In this document: piece after piece, positions 17,697 to 27,195 of the stretch | Numbering within the stretch: position 1 is the first letter of the stretch | How the letters are laid out: each line of letters starts with the position of its first letter | NCBI GenBank assembly: GCA_004322275.1 | Contig: SCTA01000035.1 | Span: 44,109-108,108 of the forward strand | Origin: a bacterium | GTDB taxonomy: Bacteria; Desulfobacterota; Deferrisomatia; Deferrisomatales; BM512 | Direction of reading: 5' to 3' | Length of the DNA stretch: 64,000 bases | The notes under the pieces: generated by a model | What the model was told of the DNA's origin: nothing | Database searches by the model: none | What the model saw: the letters and a program-made list of their open reading frames with translations, nothing else | Made by a program: the position numbers and the translations under genes

Positions 17697-18496
17697 TGTC
17701 GAAGATAGGCATCATTGCAGGAGCGGGCGAATTTCCGCTCATTCTAGTGAGAAAGTGCATTGAAAAGGGGGTGGAGCCCGTCGTCGTCGCGATAAAGGAG
17801 GAGGCGGACGAATCCCTGAACGAGCTTGTGGACGGGGTCTTCTGGCAGCCGGTGGGCAAGGTGGGCAAGATTCTGAAGTTTCTGCGCACCGCCGGAGTAT
17901 CGGAAGCCATAGCCGCGGGCAAAGTCAACAAGATGCGCATCTTCCGCGACATCAAGCCCGATCTGACCGCCATGCGCCTTCTCTGGTCCCTGCGCGACCG
18001 CAAGGACGACACGATCATGAACAAGGTCGCCGATCTGCTTGCCGGGGAAGGGGTCACCCTACTTCCCCAAACGAAGTTCATGGAGGATTACCTTCCTGAG
18101 CCGGAGGTTTTCACCAAGCGCACTCCCACCGAAGAAGAAAAATCCGACATAGAATTCGGTTTTCACATGGCGAAGGAGATAGGGAGCCTCGACATCGGGC
18201 AGACCGTCATCGTGAAAAGGCGCGCAGTTCTGGCCGTCGAGGCCATCGAGGGCACGGATTCCTGCATCCTTCGCGGAGGCTCCCTCGGCAACGGGGACGT
18301 GGTGGTGATAAAGGTCTCGAAGCCCAATCAGGATCTGCGCTTCGACGTGCCCGCCATCGGGCTCCAGACGATTAAGTCCTGTATCGACGCAAGGGCGAAG
18401 ATACTGGCCATCGAGGCGAGAAAGACCTTCTTTTTCCAGAAGACGGAATCGGTCCGTCTGGCGAACAGGCACAATATCTCGATAGTTTCCTTCTAG
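17696..18496 (+). CDS. lpxI: UDP-2,3-diacylglucosamine pyrophosphatase LpxI
   Basis: A 266-residue protein of the LpxI (formerly DUF1009) family, which hydrolyses UDP-2,3-diacylglucosamine to lipid X and UMP. It replaces the metallophosphoesterase LpxH used by Escherichia. The N-terminus GIIAGAGEFPLILVRKC and the C-terminal RGGSLGNGDVVVIKVSKPNQD with VPAIGLQTI are characteristic. It overlaps lpxA by one base and precedes lpxB, where the pathway requires this step. Confidence 0.93.
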   Translation: MSKIGIIAGAGEFPLILVRKCIEKGVEPVVVAIKEEADESLNELVDGVFWQPVGKVGKILKFLRTAGVSEAIAAGKVNKMRIFRDIKPDLTAMRLLWSLRDRKDDTIMNKVADLLAGEGVTLLPQTKFMEDYLPEPEVFTKRTPTEEEKSDIEFGFHMAKEIGSLDIGQTVIVKRRAVLAVEAIEGTDSCILRGGSLGNGDVVVIKVSKPNQDLRFDVPAIGLQTIKSCIDARAKILAIEARKTFFFQKTESVRLANRHNISIVSF

Positions 18497-18511
18497 GGCG
18501 AAACACGAAAG

Positions 18512-19618
18512 ATGGCGCGAATAGCAGTGGTGGCCGGGGAGACCTCGGGTGACATCCACGCCGGAAACCTGGTTTCAAGGCTGCTTGAGATGCGCCCGGA
18601 GCTTGAGGTGACAGCCATAGGCGGCGACCGCCTGGAGAAGGCCGGGGCGAGGATTCTCAGCCGTTACTCGGAGATATCCGCTATGGGCATCTTTGAGGTC
18701 GCTGAAAAGCTCCCCGCCCTCCGAAGGGCGAAAAAGACGATGCTGGCCCTCTTCCGGGAAAATCCCCCGGATCTCTTTCTCCCAGTCGATTTCGGCGGCT
18801 TCAACCTTATGCTGGCCAGAGAAGCCAAAAAAGCCCGCGTGCCGGTAATCTACTTCATTCCCCCGAAGGCGTGGGCGTGGGGAAGCTCCAGAATCGAAAA
18901 GGTCAGAGGTTGCTGCGACCACCTTCTGGCGATACTCCCCTTCGAGGAGGATTTCTGGCGGAAAAACGGGGTTTCGTGCGACTACGTCGGCTCCCCGGTT
19001 CTTGACCACCTCCAAAAGAGAAGTTTTTCCCCCGAGCCGGATCTGATCGGCCTTCTCCCCGGCTCCAGAAAGAGCGAGATAACCCGCATCTGGCCCCACC
19101 TTCTGGAGGCCGCGCGGATAATCTCAAGGGAAAGAAAGGTAAGGTTCGCGGTCCCTCTGGCGGAGGGTCTCGACCGGAGACTCCTTTCCTACGGAAACGC
19201 CAAGGGGCTTTCACTGGAGATCTGCGAGGGCAGGGCGCAGGAGGTGATGGAGCGGTCGAGAGTCTGCCTCGTGGCCTCCGGCACAGCCACCCTCGAGTGC
19301 GCGCTGGTCGGTACCCCGATGGTAGTGGTCTACCGGGCGAACCCCGTTTCCCTGCTTATCGCCCGGAGATTTATCACCACCCCCTTCGTCGCCCTTCCGA
19401 ACCTCATAGCGGGAAGGGAAATAGTGCCGGAACTCGTCCAGAAACCGGCTGAAGAGACCGCCCTGGCCGCGCTCGAAATCCTGGACGAGGGCGAGAAAAG
19501 GGAAGCGATGCAAAGGGGCCTCGAAACCGTCAGGGAAAGAATAGGCGAGCCCGGGGCGAGCGAGCGGGCCGCAAGGATAATCCTTCAGAGGATGGGGCTT
19601 GCCCCGGTTGGAGGCTGA
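18512..19618 (+). CDS. lpxB: Lipid-A-disaccharide synthase
   Basis: Joins lipid X and UDP-diacylglucosamine to tetraacyldisaccharide 1-phosphate at the inner membrane. The 368-residue GT-B glycosyltransferase starts with AVVAGETSGDIHAG, and has PPKAWAWGSSRIEKV, GLLPGSRKSEI and VASGTATLECALVGTPMVV. The GTG start of msbA follows its stop without a gap. Confidence 0.96.
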   Translation: MARIAVVAGETSGDIHAGNLVSRLLEMRPELEVTAIGGDRLEKAGARILSRYSEISAMGIFEVAEKLPALRRAKKTMLALFRENPPDLFLPVDFGGFNLMLAREAKKARVPVIYFIPPKAWAWGSSRIEKVRGCCDHLLAILPFEEDFWRKNGVSCDYVGSPVLDHLQKRSFSPEPDLIGLLPGSRKSEITRIWPHLLEAARIISRERKVRFAVPLAEGLDRRLLSYGNAKGLSLEICEGRAQEVMERSRVCLVASGTATLECALVGTPMVVVYRANPVSLLIARRFITTPFVALPNLIAGREIVPELVQKPAEETALAALEILDEGEKREAMQRGLETVRERIGEPGASERAARIILQRMGLAPVGG

Positions 19619-21337
19619 GTGCTCTTTCGCCGCGTCCTGAAATATTTCAAGCCCCACAAGTGGGCGATCATCCTCGCGATGCTCTGCACCGTGCTGGTCG
19701 GCCTTGTCTCCGCCGCGATGGCGAAGGTCGTCAAGCCGGTCATCGACGACGTTTTCATTAACCACGACGGCGAGATGCTGAAAATTCTGCCCTTCGTGGT
19801 CATCGGGCTCTTTATTCTGAAGGGGCTCGGCCGCTTCGGGCAGCAGGCGCTGATGGTAAAGGTCGGGGAGGTCTCCATCATGGAGATGAGAAACGACCTG
19901 ATGGGGCGCATCCAGCACAGGGAGCTTTCCTTCTTCGAGGCCAACAACACCGGCTCCCTCATGACCCGCATGCTCTCGGACGTCTCCCTCATGCAGAACT
20001 CCGTGAGCTACGTCGTCGATTTCATACGCTACACGGTCACGATGCTCGGCCTCACCGTAGTCATGTTCCAGAAGGACTGGCGGCTCGCCCTCGTTGCCTC
20101 GCTCAGTCTTCCTCTCGCCATGTACCCGATGCGCCGCATAAGCGCCCTCATAAAGAAATACACGAGAAGGACGCAGGAGCGGATAGGCGGTATCTCGAAG
20201 GTACTTGTAGAGGCCTTCACGGGCATAGAGGTGGTCAAGGCCTTCGGCACCGAGGATAGGGAAAAGAAGAAATTCCGCGAGCAGAGCCTCAAGGTGCTTT
20301 ACCATACCCTCAAGCGTTCGCGGCTGAACAGCGCCACCGCTCCGATAATGGAGCTGCTCGCCTCCTTCGGCATCGCGGCGATAATCTGGTACGGCGGCAA
20401 CAACGTAATCAACGGCGTCATCACGCCCGGCGATTTCTTCGAGTTTCTCACCGCCCTCCTGATGATGGGCGAGCCGGTGAGGATGATCGGCTCGGTGAAC
20501 AACAAGATACAGCAGGCGAGCGCCGCCGCCGAGAGGGTCTTCGAGGTCATTGACGAGACCCCCGCTCCCTGCGAGACGGAAGGCGACAAAGAACTTCACC
20601 CGCCGGTGGAGGAGGTCCGCTTCGAGGATGTCCACTTCTCCTACAACACAAGGGAAGAGGTGATACGAGGAGTGTCCTTTGTAGCCAGAAGGGGTGAGAT
20701 GGTAGCCTTCGTCGGGGAGAGCGGCGCCGGAAAATCGACCATACTCAAGCTCCTGCCGCGCTTTTATTCGATTACCGCCGGCGCCATAAAGATAAACGGG
20801 ATCGACATACGGGAATACGACGTCAAAAGCCTCCGCTCGCAGATCGCCATCGTCAACCAGTCCACCTTCCTCTTCGACGACACGGTGCTGAGCAACATCG
20901 CCCTCGGGAGGCCGGAAGCCACGAGGGAAGAGGTCATAGCGGCCGCCACCGCCGCCAACGCCCTGAGGTTCATAAGCGAGCTTCCAAACGGTTTCGATAC
21001 GGTTATAGGCGAGCGCGGCGACACCCTCAGCGGCGGGCAGAAACAGAGAATCGCCATAGCGAGGGCGATACTTCGCAACGCGCCGATACTCATGCTGGAC
21101 GAGGCTACGAGCGCGCTCGATTCGGAATCGGAAAAGGAGATTCAGTCAGCCCTTACTCTCCTGATGGAGGGGAGGACGACTTTCGTCATCGCGCACAGGC
21201 TCTCGACCATCCGCCACGCCGACAGGATTGTCTTTCTCAAGAAAGGCCTCGTCACCGAGGTAGGGAAACATCAGGAACTTGTCGCCCGCGACGGCGATTA
21301 CGCGAGGCTGTGCAGAATACAGTTCGGAGAGGTGTAG
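19619..21337 (+). CDS. msbA: Lipid A export ABC transporter MsbA
   Basis: Flips lipid A-core across the inner membrane. The 572 residues contain a six-helix exporter domain (about 1-320) and an ATPase domain with Walker A GESGAGKST, signature LSGGQKQRIAIARAI and Walker B MLDEATSALD. GTG start directly after lpxB. The position between lpxB and waaA favours MsbA over other type I exporters. Confidence 0.93.
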   Translation: MLFRRVLKYFKPHKWAIILAMLCTVLVGLVSAAMAKVVKPVIDDVFINHDGEMLKILPFVVIGLFILKGLGRFGQQALMVKVGEVSIMEMRNDLMGRIQHRELSFFEANNTGSLMTRMLSDVSLMQNSVSYVVDFIRYTVTMLGLTVVMFQKDWRLALVASLSLPLAMYPMRRISALIKKYTRRTQERIGGISKVLVEAFTGIEVVKAFGTEDREKKKFREQSLKVLYHTLKRSRLNSATAPIMELLASFGIAAIIWYGGNNVINGVITPGDFFEFLTALLMMGEPVRMIGSVNNKIQQASAAAERVFEVIDETPAPCETEGDKELHPPVEEVRFEDVHFSYNTREEVIRGVSFVARRGEMVAFVGESGAGKSTILKLLPRFYSITAGAIKINGIDIREYDVKSLRSQIAIVNQSTFLFDDTVLSNIALGRPEATREEVIAAATAANALRFISELPNGFDTVIGERGDTLSGGQKQRIAIARAILRNAPILMLDEATSALDSESEKEIQSALTLLMEGRTTFVIAHRLSTIRHADRIVFLKKGLVTEVGKHQELVARDGDYARLCRIQFGEV

Positions 21338-21341
21338 CAGC

Positions 21342-21989
21342 TTGGCCGACCTTGTCCTTGGTCTGGCGCCCCTCCTCGCGAGAGGGTATTTGAGGCTTCT
21401 CGGGCTCACCTGCCGCTTTTCGGAGGAGGGCGTCGAGAACTACCGGCTCGCCCACGGCGAGGAAGGAAAGGCGATCTGGGTGCTCTGGCACAACAGGCTT
21501 CTTGGCCCGATACCGCTCCACGTCAACAAGAACATAGGCGTCGTCATCAGTCAGAGCCGGGACGGAGAGATGATCTCCCGCGTGGTAGAGCCCTTCGGCT
21601 ACAAGGCGCTCCGGGGCTCCTCCTCCAGGGGCGGCGCTTCGGCCCTCAGGGGAGTCCTTCGCCACGCGAAGGACGGCAACATAGTCGCCTTCACCCCCGA
21701 CGGGCCGAGAGGCCCCCGGTACACCGTCCACCCCGGCGTGGCCTACGCCGCGCAGAGAACGGGGCTTTACGTGATGCCGATGGGGGTATCATCTTCAAGG
21801 AAGAAGGTCTTCGGCTCCTGGGACCGTTTCCAGATGCCGCTGCCCTTTTCCCGCATACAACTGGTCTACGGAACCCCTCTCCTTTACTCGGAAGAGGAGG
21901 GGATAGAGGGTTTCTGCGAATCCGTGCGAAGGGGGCTTATCTCGGCGAATGAACGCGCCGACGAGCTTTTGGAGGTAACCTCTCCATGA
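21342..21989 (+). CDS. DUF374 lysophospholipid acyltransferase-like protein
   Basis: A 215-residue protein from TTG 21342 (GGAGAGG upstream). The LWHNRLLGP, GEMISRVVEPFGY and FTPDGPRGPRYTVHPGV segments match the DUF374 group, related to LpxL/PlsC-type acyltransferases. In this operon context a role in adding an acyl chain to lipid A or its precursor is likely but not shown. It has an ATGA overlap with waaA. Confidence 0.85.
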   Translation: MADLVLGLAPLLARGYLRLLGLTCRFSEEGVENYRLAHGEEGKAIWVLWHNRLLGPIPLHVNKNIGVVISQSRDGEMISRVVEPFGYKALRGSSSRGGASALRGVLRHAKDGNIVAFTPDGPRGPRYTVHPGVAYAAQRTGLYVMPMGVSSSRKKVFGSWDRFQMPLPFSRIQLVYGTPLLYSEEEGIEGFCESVRRGLISANERADELLEVTSP

Positions 21990-23275
21990 AGCGGTTATTT
22001 TTCGTCTACCAGCTTGTGATTCACCTCCTCGGTCTTCCGGTGCTCCTTTTGTGGCCGCTGCTGGCAATGAAACTGGGGCGCATCCGCCCCTTCTGGCGGG
22101 AGCGGCTTGGAATCTGGGGGAAGGTGCCTAAAGGCGCGGTGTGGATTCACGGCGCTAGCATGGGGGAGATACGTTCGGTGGCTCCACTCGTCGGCGCGCT
22201 GAAGAAAAAGAACGCGAAGATTCTTCTGACCTCCATGAGCGACACCGGGCGCGTCGAGGCCGGGAAGCTGGTCGAGGGCTACGGGGCCGCGAGAATAATC
22301 CCCCTCGATTTCTTCTGGACCCTCCTTCCCGCCTTCCTGAAGGCGCGGCCGAAGGCGATTGTCGTCGCCGAGACGGAGATATGGCCCGGCTTCCTGATTA
22401 TGGCGCACTTTTTCCGGGTTCCGATGATACTCGTCAGCGGGCGCATCTCGGACAAGACCTTCAACAGCTATCGCAAGATGCGCTCCGTGGTCGGCCCGCT
22501 CCTCTGCCTCTACGGCGAGATTCACGCCCAGTCCGACAAGGACGCAGAGCGGTTCCGCCAGCTCGGGGCCGAGGCAGGGATAGTGCGCGCGGGCGGAAAC
22601 ATGAAATTCGACATCGAGCCCGGCGATCCCGACTCACCCGAAGCCGCCTCCCTGAAGGAAGCGAGGGAAGCGGGCTTTGAGATACTTGTCGCGGGGTCCA
22701 CTCACCCCGGCGAAGAGAGCGCGGTTCTGGACGGAATCTCCCTCCTCGGGAAAAAAGGGGTAAAGATCGGCTGCGTCGTCGCGCCGCGCCACCTCGGTCG
22801 TCTCGAAGAGGTCTTTTCCGACGTCAGAAGCGCCGGTTTGGGCTACGTTCGCTGGAGCGAACTCGGTGAAGGGAAGGCGCACCGCATCCGCGAAGCTTTT
22901 GAGAGCGGCAAGGTGCTGATAATCGATGTGATGGGCGTATTGTCGAAGCTTTACGCCGGGGCCGATGTCGCCTTTGTCGGCGGCACCATCGCCCCCGTCG
23001 GCGGACACAGCCTTCTCGAACCGCTCAGCGCCGGAATACCCGTACTTTTCGGCCCTCACGTGAGGAACACCCAGGAGGTCGCCGCCGAGGCGAAAAATCT
23101 CGGTCTCGGGTTCGAGATATCAGGCGGAAGCGGCCTTGCCGAAAAAACCACGCAACTCCTCGGCAGTCCGGAATCAATGGAAAAAATAAGACAGACCTCA
23201 GGTGAATTCTTGAGCCGCAACAGGGGCTCCGTAGACAGGGTCATTTCATTTTTAGATTCCAGAACCGTTCAGTAG
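21986..23275 (+). CDS. waaA: 3-deoxy-D-manno-octulosonic acid (Kdo) transferase
   Basis: Adds Kdo to lipid IVA, using CMP-Kdo, on the cytoplasmic face of the inner membrane. The 429 residues include an N-terminal membrane anchor, HGASMGEIRSVAPL, the AETEIWPGF motif, and VGGTIAPVGGHSLLEP near the C-terminus. Whether it adds one or several Kdo units cannot be told. It overlaps the acyltransferase gene and precedes lpxK by 10 bases. Confidence 0.95.
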   Translation: MKRLFFVYQLVIHLLGLPVLLLWPLLAMKLGRIRPFWRERLGIWGKVPKGAVWIHGASMGEIRSVAPLVGALKKKNAKILLTSMSDTGRVEAGKLVEGYGAARIIPLDFFWTLLPAFLKARPKAIVVAETEIWPGFLIMAHFFRVPMILVSGRISDKTFNSYRKMRSVVGPLLCLYGEIHAQSDKDAERFRQLGAEAGIVRAGGNMKFDIEPGDPDSPEAASLKEAREAGFEILVAGSTHPGEESAVLDGISLLGKKGVKIGCVVAPRHLGRLEEVFSDVRSAGLGYVRWSELGEGKAHRIREAFESGKVLIIDVMGVLSKLYAGADVAFVGGTIAPVGGHSLLEPLSAGIPVLFGPHVRNTQEVAAEAKNLGLGFEISGGSGLAEKTTQLLGSPESMEKIRQTSGEFLSRNRGSVDRVISFLDSRTVQ

Positions 23276-23285
23276 AGGCGATTTT

Positions 23286-24404
23286 TTGAACTTCTATTTC
23301 TGGATAAAGGGATTTCTGAACAGGGAGCACCACGGAAGGGCTTTTTCCCTGCTCCTTCTGCCCTTTACCATCCTTTCATATCTGTTCGCCGGTTTCCAGC
23401 TTCTGAAAAGAACCCTTTACGAGGCAGGGATTCTGCCCTCCCGCCATGCCGGAGTGCCCACCGTATGCGTGGGAAACATCACCCTCGGCGGAACGGGAAA
23501 GACCCCGGTAGTCGAGACCGTCGCCAGAATATTCAAGAACGAGGGGCTCAGACCCGCCGTGATTTCGAGAGGCTACGGCGGAACCCTTGAGGGGAGGGTC
23601 GCGGTCGTTAGCGACGGCGAAACGGTTAAGCTTTCGGCGAGGGAGGCGGGCGACGAACCGCTGCTCCACGCAAAAAGACTCCTTTCTCTTGGCGTGCCGG
23701 TGATTATCGGGGCAAACAGGCTCAAAGCCGCGAGGGAAGCGGTTAAAAATCTCAAAGTTTCGGCGCTGGTTATGGACGACGGCTTCGGACACCTCCGCCT
23801 CAAGAGGGATATCAACGTCCTCATCGTCGACGCGACGAGGCCCTTCGGCAACGGCTTCTGCCTCCCGAGGGGAATACTAAGGGAGCCCCTTTTGGCCCTC
23901 TCTCGGGCCGACATCTTCGTTCTCACGCGCACAAGGGGATTGGGGAAAGACTACCTCGTCCAACTGCGAAGCCGCCTCGGAAGCTACAACCCCAAGGCCC
24001 CGGTGCTGACGGCCTCCCACTTTCCCGACCATCTCGAAAACCCTGTAACGGGCGAAAGCCACCCGCTCAAATGGCTCAAGGGGAAAAAAGTCGTCGCTTT
24101 TGCGGGCATAGGGAACCCGGAGGCGTTTTTCAGCGATATTTCCGTGCTCGGCGGGACGATTGTGGAACAGGTTTCCTTCCCCGACCATCACGACTTTTCG
24201 CAGGCCGACATCGACAGGCTGGTGAAGTTCGGCAGGCTGACCAGGGCTGACGCGCTCGTGACGACGCAGAAGGACATGCAGAGGGTGGAGGCGTTTTTGC
24301 CTCTCGACACCCCGGTCGTCTCGCTGAACATCAACATGAAATTCGAGGAAGGCGGAGAGGAAGCGCTGGCCGAAAAGTTGAGGGAAGTTATAAAGAGTTT
24401 TTAG
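23286..24404 (+). CDS. lpxK: Tetraacyldisaccharide 4'-kinase
   Basis: Phosphorylates the 4' position of the lipid A disaccharide. The 372-residue protein starts at TTG 23286. An N-terminal membrane-associated helix precedes the P-loop GGTGKTP in VGNITLGGTGKTPVVE, with DDGFGHLRLKRDINV further on. It is the last gene of the outer-membrane superoperon. Its 3' end overlaps the convergent trmH gene by 17 bases. Confidence 0.95.
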   Translation: MNFYFWIKGFLNREHHGRAFSLLLLPFTILSYLFAGFQLLKRTLYEAGILPSRHAGVPTVCVGNITLGGTGKTPVVETVARIFKNEGLRPAVISRGYGGTLEGRVAVVSDGETVKLSAREAGDEPLLHAKRLLSLGVPVIIGANRLKAAREAVKNLKVSALVMDDGFGHLRLKRDINVLIVDATRPFGNGFCLPRGILREPLLALSRADIFVLTRTRGLGKDYLVQLRSRLGSYNPKAPVLTASHFPDHLENPVTGESHPLKWLKGKKVVAFAGIGNPEAFFSDISVLGGTIVEQVSFPDHHDFSQADIDRLVKFGRLTRADALVTTQKDMQRVEAFLPLDTPVVSLNINMKFEEGGEEALAEKLREVIKSF

Positions 24405-25050
24405 ATTCCGCCAGTACCCTGGATATCTTTTTCGCGTAGGGGGCGGTCTTGGGAAGCCAGGCCCCCAGGACCCGCGCCCTCTCTTCCGGTGAGAGCGCCC
24501 CGTGGTCGGGCCGCTCCTTTCTCATGCGCGAAGAAAGGGAGTAGATGCTTATCGCGGCGGCGACGGAGATGTTAAAGGACTGCACGAAGCCGTGCATAGG
24601 AATGGTGTAGAAGCCGTCGCAGTGAGAGACGGCCTCTTCGCTTACGCCGGTCCTCTCGTTGCCGAGAATTATGGCGACGGGTTTTTCCAGCGGTATTTCG
24701 TCGAGGGGAACCGCGCCTCTGCCCAGCATCGCGGCGTAAAGGGAAAACCCTTCGGCCTTGAGTTCCCGGGCGCAATCCCCGATGGAGACGTGGCGGTGGA
24801 GGTCGATCCACTTGTGGCTGCCCTTGGTTATCTTCCGGTTGATGGAGAAATCCTTCTCCCCCTCCACGACGTGGAGGTGCTGGACGCCGAAAGCCTCGCA
24901 GGTCCGAAGGACCGCGTTCATGTTGTGAGTGTTCCGAAGGTTTTCGGTGACGACGCGAAGCGCCCCGAGCCTCGCTTCGAGCGCGGTGGCTATGCGCTCC
25001 AGCCTCGCGGGGGTAAGCATCCCTTCCAGAATCTTGCGTAGATCGTCCAT
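24388..25050 (-). CDS. trmH: tRNA (guanosine-2'-O)-methyltransferase TrmH
   Basis: SPOUT methyltransferase predicted to make Gm18 in tRNA. The 220 residues (ATG 25050; an in-frame TTG lies three codons upstream) contain NLRNTHNMNAVLRTCEAFG, IILGNERTGVSEE and IPMHGFVQSFNISVAAA, the three knot motifs of the TrmH group. It is convergent with lpxK, and the two coding ends overlap by 17 bases. Confidence 0.9.
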   Translation of the reverse strand: MDDLRKILEGMLTPARLERIATALEARLGALRVVTENLRNTHNMNAVLRTCEAFGVQHLHVVEGEKDFSINRKITKGSHKWIDLHRHVSIGDCARELKAEGFSLYAAMLGRGAVPLDEIPLEKPVAIILGNERTGVSEEAVSHCDGFYTIPMHGFVQSFNISVAAAISIYSLSSRMRKERPDHGALSPEERARVLGAWLPKTAPYAKKISRVLAESKNSL

Positions 25051-25104
25051 ATCGCGCAAGATAGCAACTATCGCTAACCTTGTGAAGGTGAAGAAAGGCG
25101 AAGG

Positions 25105-25647
25105 TTGAAAGTTCTAATCCACGGCTGCTGCGGCCCCTGCCTCATAATGCCCCTCGCCGGTCTTGCCGGGGAGGGGGCGGAAACCCGCGTCTTTTTCTAC
25201 AATCCGAATATCCACCCCTACACCGAGTGGGAAAAAAGGCGAGAGACGCTGACCGCCCACTGCGAAAGAGAGGGCGCACCGCTCCTCCCGGTCCCGGAAT
25301 ACGATATAAGCGAGTGGTTTCGCGCCATCGCCTACCGGGAGACGCAGCGGTGCAGGCTCTGCTACTACCTTCGCCTTCGCGAAACCGCCAAAGTCGCCAA
25401 AAAGGGCAAATTCGACTGCTTCACCACCTCCCTTCTGTGCAGCAAATACCAGAAGCACGAGCTAATCAGGGAAACGGGGGAGGAGGTCTCGAAGGAATTT
25501 GACGTTCCCTTTCTCTACAGGGACTGGCGGGACGACTGGGAAGAGGGGGTGAGGCGCAGCAGGGAGCTTTCCATGTACAGGCAGCCCTACTGCGGCTGCC
25601 TCTACAGCGAGACAGAGCGCTACCGCGAAAAGGGAGCGGCTAAGTGA
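25105..25647 (+). CDS. queH: Epoxyqueuosine reductase QueH
   Basis: Last step of queuosine synthesis in tRNA: reduces epoxyqueuosine, replacing the cobalamin enzyme QueG. The 180 residues show the QueH cysteine pattern: C8, C9 and C12 in HGCCGPC, the pair in RCRLCYY, LLCSKYQKHE, and YCGCLYSE near the C-terminus, which bind a 4Fe-4S cluster and a second metal. The TTG start has GAAAGG upstream. The stop overlaps the next gene. Confidence 0.92.
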   Translation: MKVLIHGCCGPCLIMPLAGLAGEGAETRVFFYNPNIHPYTEWEKRRETLTAHCEREGAPLLPVPEYDISEWFRAIAYRETQRCRLCYYLRLRETAKVAKKGKFDCFTTSLLCSKYQKHELIRETGEEVSKEFDVPFLYRDWRDDWEEGVRRSRELSMYRQPYCGCLYSETERYREKGAAK

Positions 25648-26444
25648 TGGAAGAGGTAATCCGCTCAACCGCCAATTCGAGGGTTAAGCTGGTCAAAAAG
25701 CTCCTTACCGACTCGAAGCACCGCAAAAGCGAGGGGCTATGGGTGGCGGAGGGGGTCCGTCTCGTCGAAGAGGTGCTGGCAAGCGGCCTTCCGATATCTT
25801 TTCTCGTCGTCTCCGAGGACGCGGACAGCGACAGGATCGAGCGCATAAAACTTGAGGTTTCCCGCAAGCAGGTTGAGCTTATCGCCGTATCTCGCGGCGT
25901 TATGAAGGAACTCTCCGACACCGCCGCCCCGCAGGGGGTCGCCGCGGTCTTCTCACCTCCGGAGTTCACCCTCGAAGAGCTGGCGAAGAGCAGAAGACCG
26001 GTCCTCATCCTCGATGCGGTGAGGGACCCCGGCAACCTGGGAACGATAGCGCGCTCGGCGCTCGCTGGGGGAGCGGGCGGGATAATTCTCGGCCCCTCCT
26101 CGGTTGACCCCGGAAACCCCAAGGCACTTAGGGGCTCGATGGGGGCGCTGCTTCGCCTGCCCGTTGTCAGCGTAGACACAAACTCAGGCGTTAGGGAGGC
26201 GCTTTCCATGCCGATTCTGGGAACTGGCGGGGAAGGGGGCAAGCTGCCCGAAGAGTGCCCGCTTCACGAACCCTTCGCCCTCCTCATCGGACAGGAGGCG
26301 GAGGGAATATCGGAGGAGTGGCGCGCGCTGGCCGACTCCTGGCTGACCATACCGATGGAAAACGGCGTGGAATCGCTGAACGTGGCCACAGCCGCCAGCG
26401 TGATACTGTTCGAGGCGGCCCGCCAACGCCGTTCGCGAAGTTAG
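25647..26444 (+). CDS. SpoU-family RNA 2'-O-methyltransferase
   Basis: A 265-residue TrmH/RlmB-like enzyme. ATG 25647 overlaps the queH stop (TGATG), and a GTG one codon earlier is an alternative. It has an N-terminal RNA-binding subdomain (KHRKSEGLWVAEGVRLVEEV) and the SPOUT motifs LDAVRDPGNLGTIARSA, LLIGQEAEGISEE and IPMENGVESLNVATAAS. The target may be rRNA or tRNA; the sequence does not decide. It is one of three SpoU-type enzymes in this window. Confidence 0.88.
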   Translation: MEEVIRSTANSRVKLVKKLLTDSKHRKSEGLWVAEGVRLVEEVLASGLPISFLVVSEDADSDRIERIKLEVSRKQVELIAVSRGVMKELSDTAAPQGVAAVFSPPEFTLEELAKSRRPVLILDAVRDPGNLGTIARSALAGGAGGIILGPSSVDPGNPKALRGSMGALLRLPVVSVDTNSGVREALSMPILGTGGEGGKLPEECPLHEPFALLIGQEAEGISEEWRALADSWLTIPMENGVESLNVATAASVILFEAARQRRSRS

Positions 26445-26542
26445 CTGCACAGCCGGCAAGGTTGATTAGGTTTCCCCCAACCGGTTTTTCCGTGTTATCA
26501 TATAAAGTTCCATAGTTCCACTCCACGAGCTTCAGGTGAACG

Positions 26543-27193
26543 ATGATTGACCTCCACACTCATACGATTTTCTCAGACGGGGCGCTGATACCCTCCGAAC
26601 TCATCAGGAGGGCGGTCAGCCTCGGCCTTCGCGCCATAGCGATAGCCGATCACGCCGACGCCTCGAACCTCGATTTCGTCGTCCCGAGGGTCATAAAGGC
26701 CTGCGAGGAAAACAGCGCCTGCCGTTCGATAAAGGCCATTCCCGGCGTCGAACTGACCCACCTGCATCCTTCGTCTATCGCAAAGCATGTCGCCCACGCG
26801 AGGGAACTGGGCGCTAAGATCGTCGTGATACACGGCGAATCGCCGGTGGAGCCGGTGGAGCACGGCACCAACCGGGCGGGAATCGAGGCGGGAGCCGACA
26901 TAATCGCCCACCCCGGCCTCATCTCCGAAGAGGATGCCCTCCTCGCCGCGAAAAAAGGCGTACATCTCGAAATAACCGCGAGAAAGGGCCACAGCCTGAC
27001 CAACGGCTACGTCGCCGCCATGGCGAGAAAGACCGGCGCGAAGCTGGTCCTCGATACCGACGCCCACGCGCCCGGCGATCTCATCTCTCTCCAGTTCGCG
27101 AAGGTCGTCGCGCTGGGCGCGGGGCTGACGGAGGGTGAATTCGACAAAATACGTGAAAACATGGCCCGCCTGGCCGGACTCGCGGAAGGTTAG
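26543..27193 (+). CDS. PHP-domain phosphoesterase, histidinol-phosphatase-like
   Basis: A 216-residue metal-dependent phosphoesterase. Metal ligands are visible in DLHTHTIFSDG at the N-terminus, IADHAD, VIHGESP, IAHPGL and DTDAHAP. This is a compact PHP domain of the histidinol-phosphatase type, but no his genes are nearby, so the substrate is unknown. AGGTG precedes the start. The 98 bases upstream contain an AT-rich TATCATATAAAG stretch that may be its promoter. Confidence 0.82.
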   Translation: MIDLHTHTIFSDGALIPSELIRRAVSLGLRAIAIADHADASNLDFVVPRVIKACEENSACRSIKAIPGVELTHLHPSSIAKHVAHARELGAKIVVIHGESPVEPVEHGTNRAGIEAGADIIAHPGLISEEDALLAAKKGVHLEITARKGHSLTNGYVAAMARKTGAKLVLDTDAHAPGDLISLQFAKVVALGAGLTEGEFDKIRENMARLAGLAEG

Positions 27194-27195
27194 GG

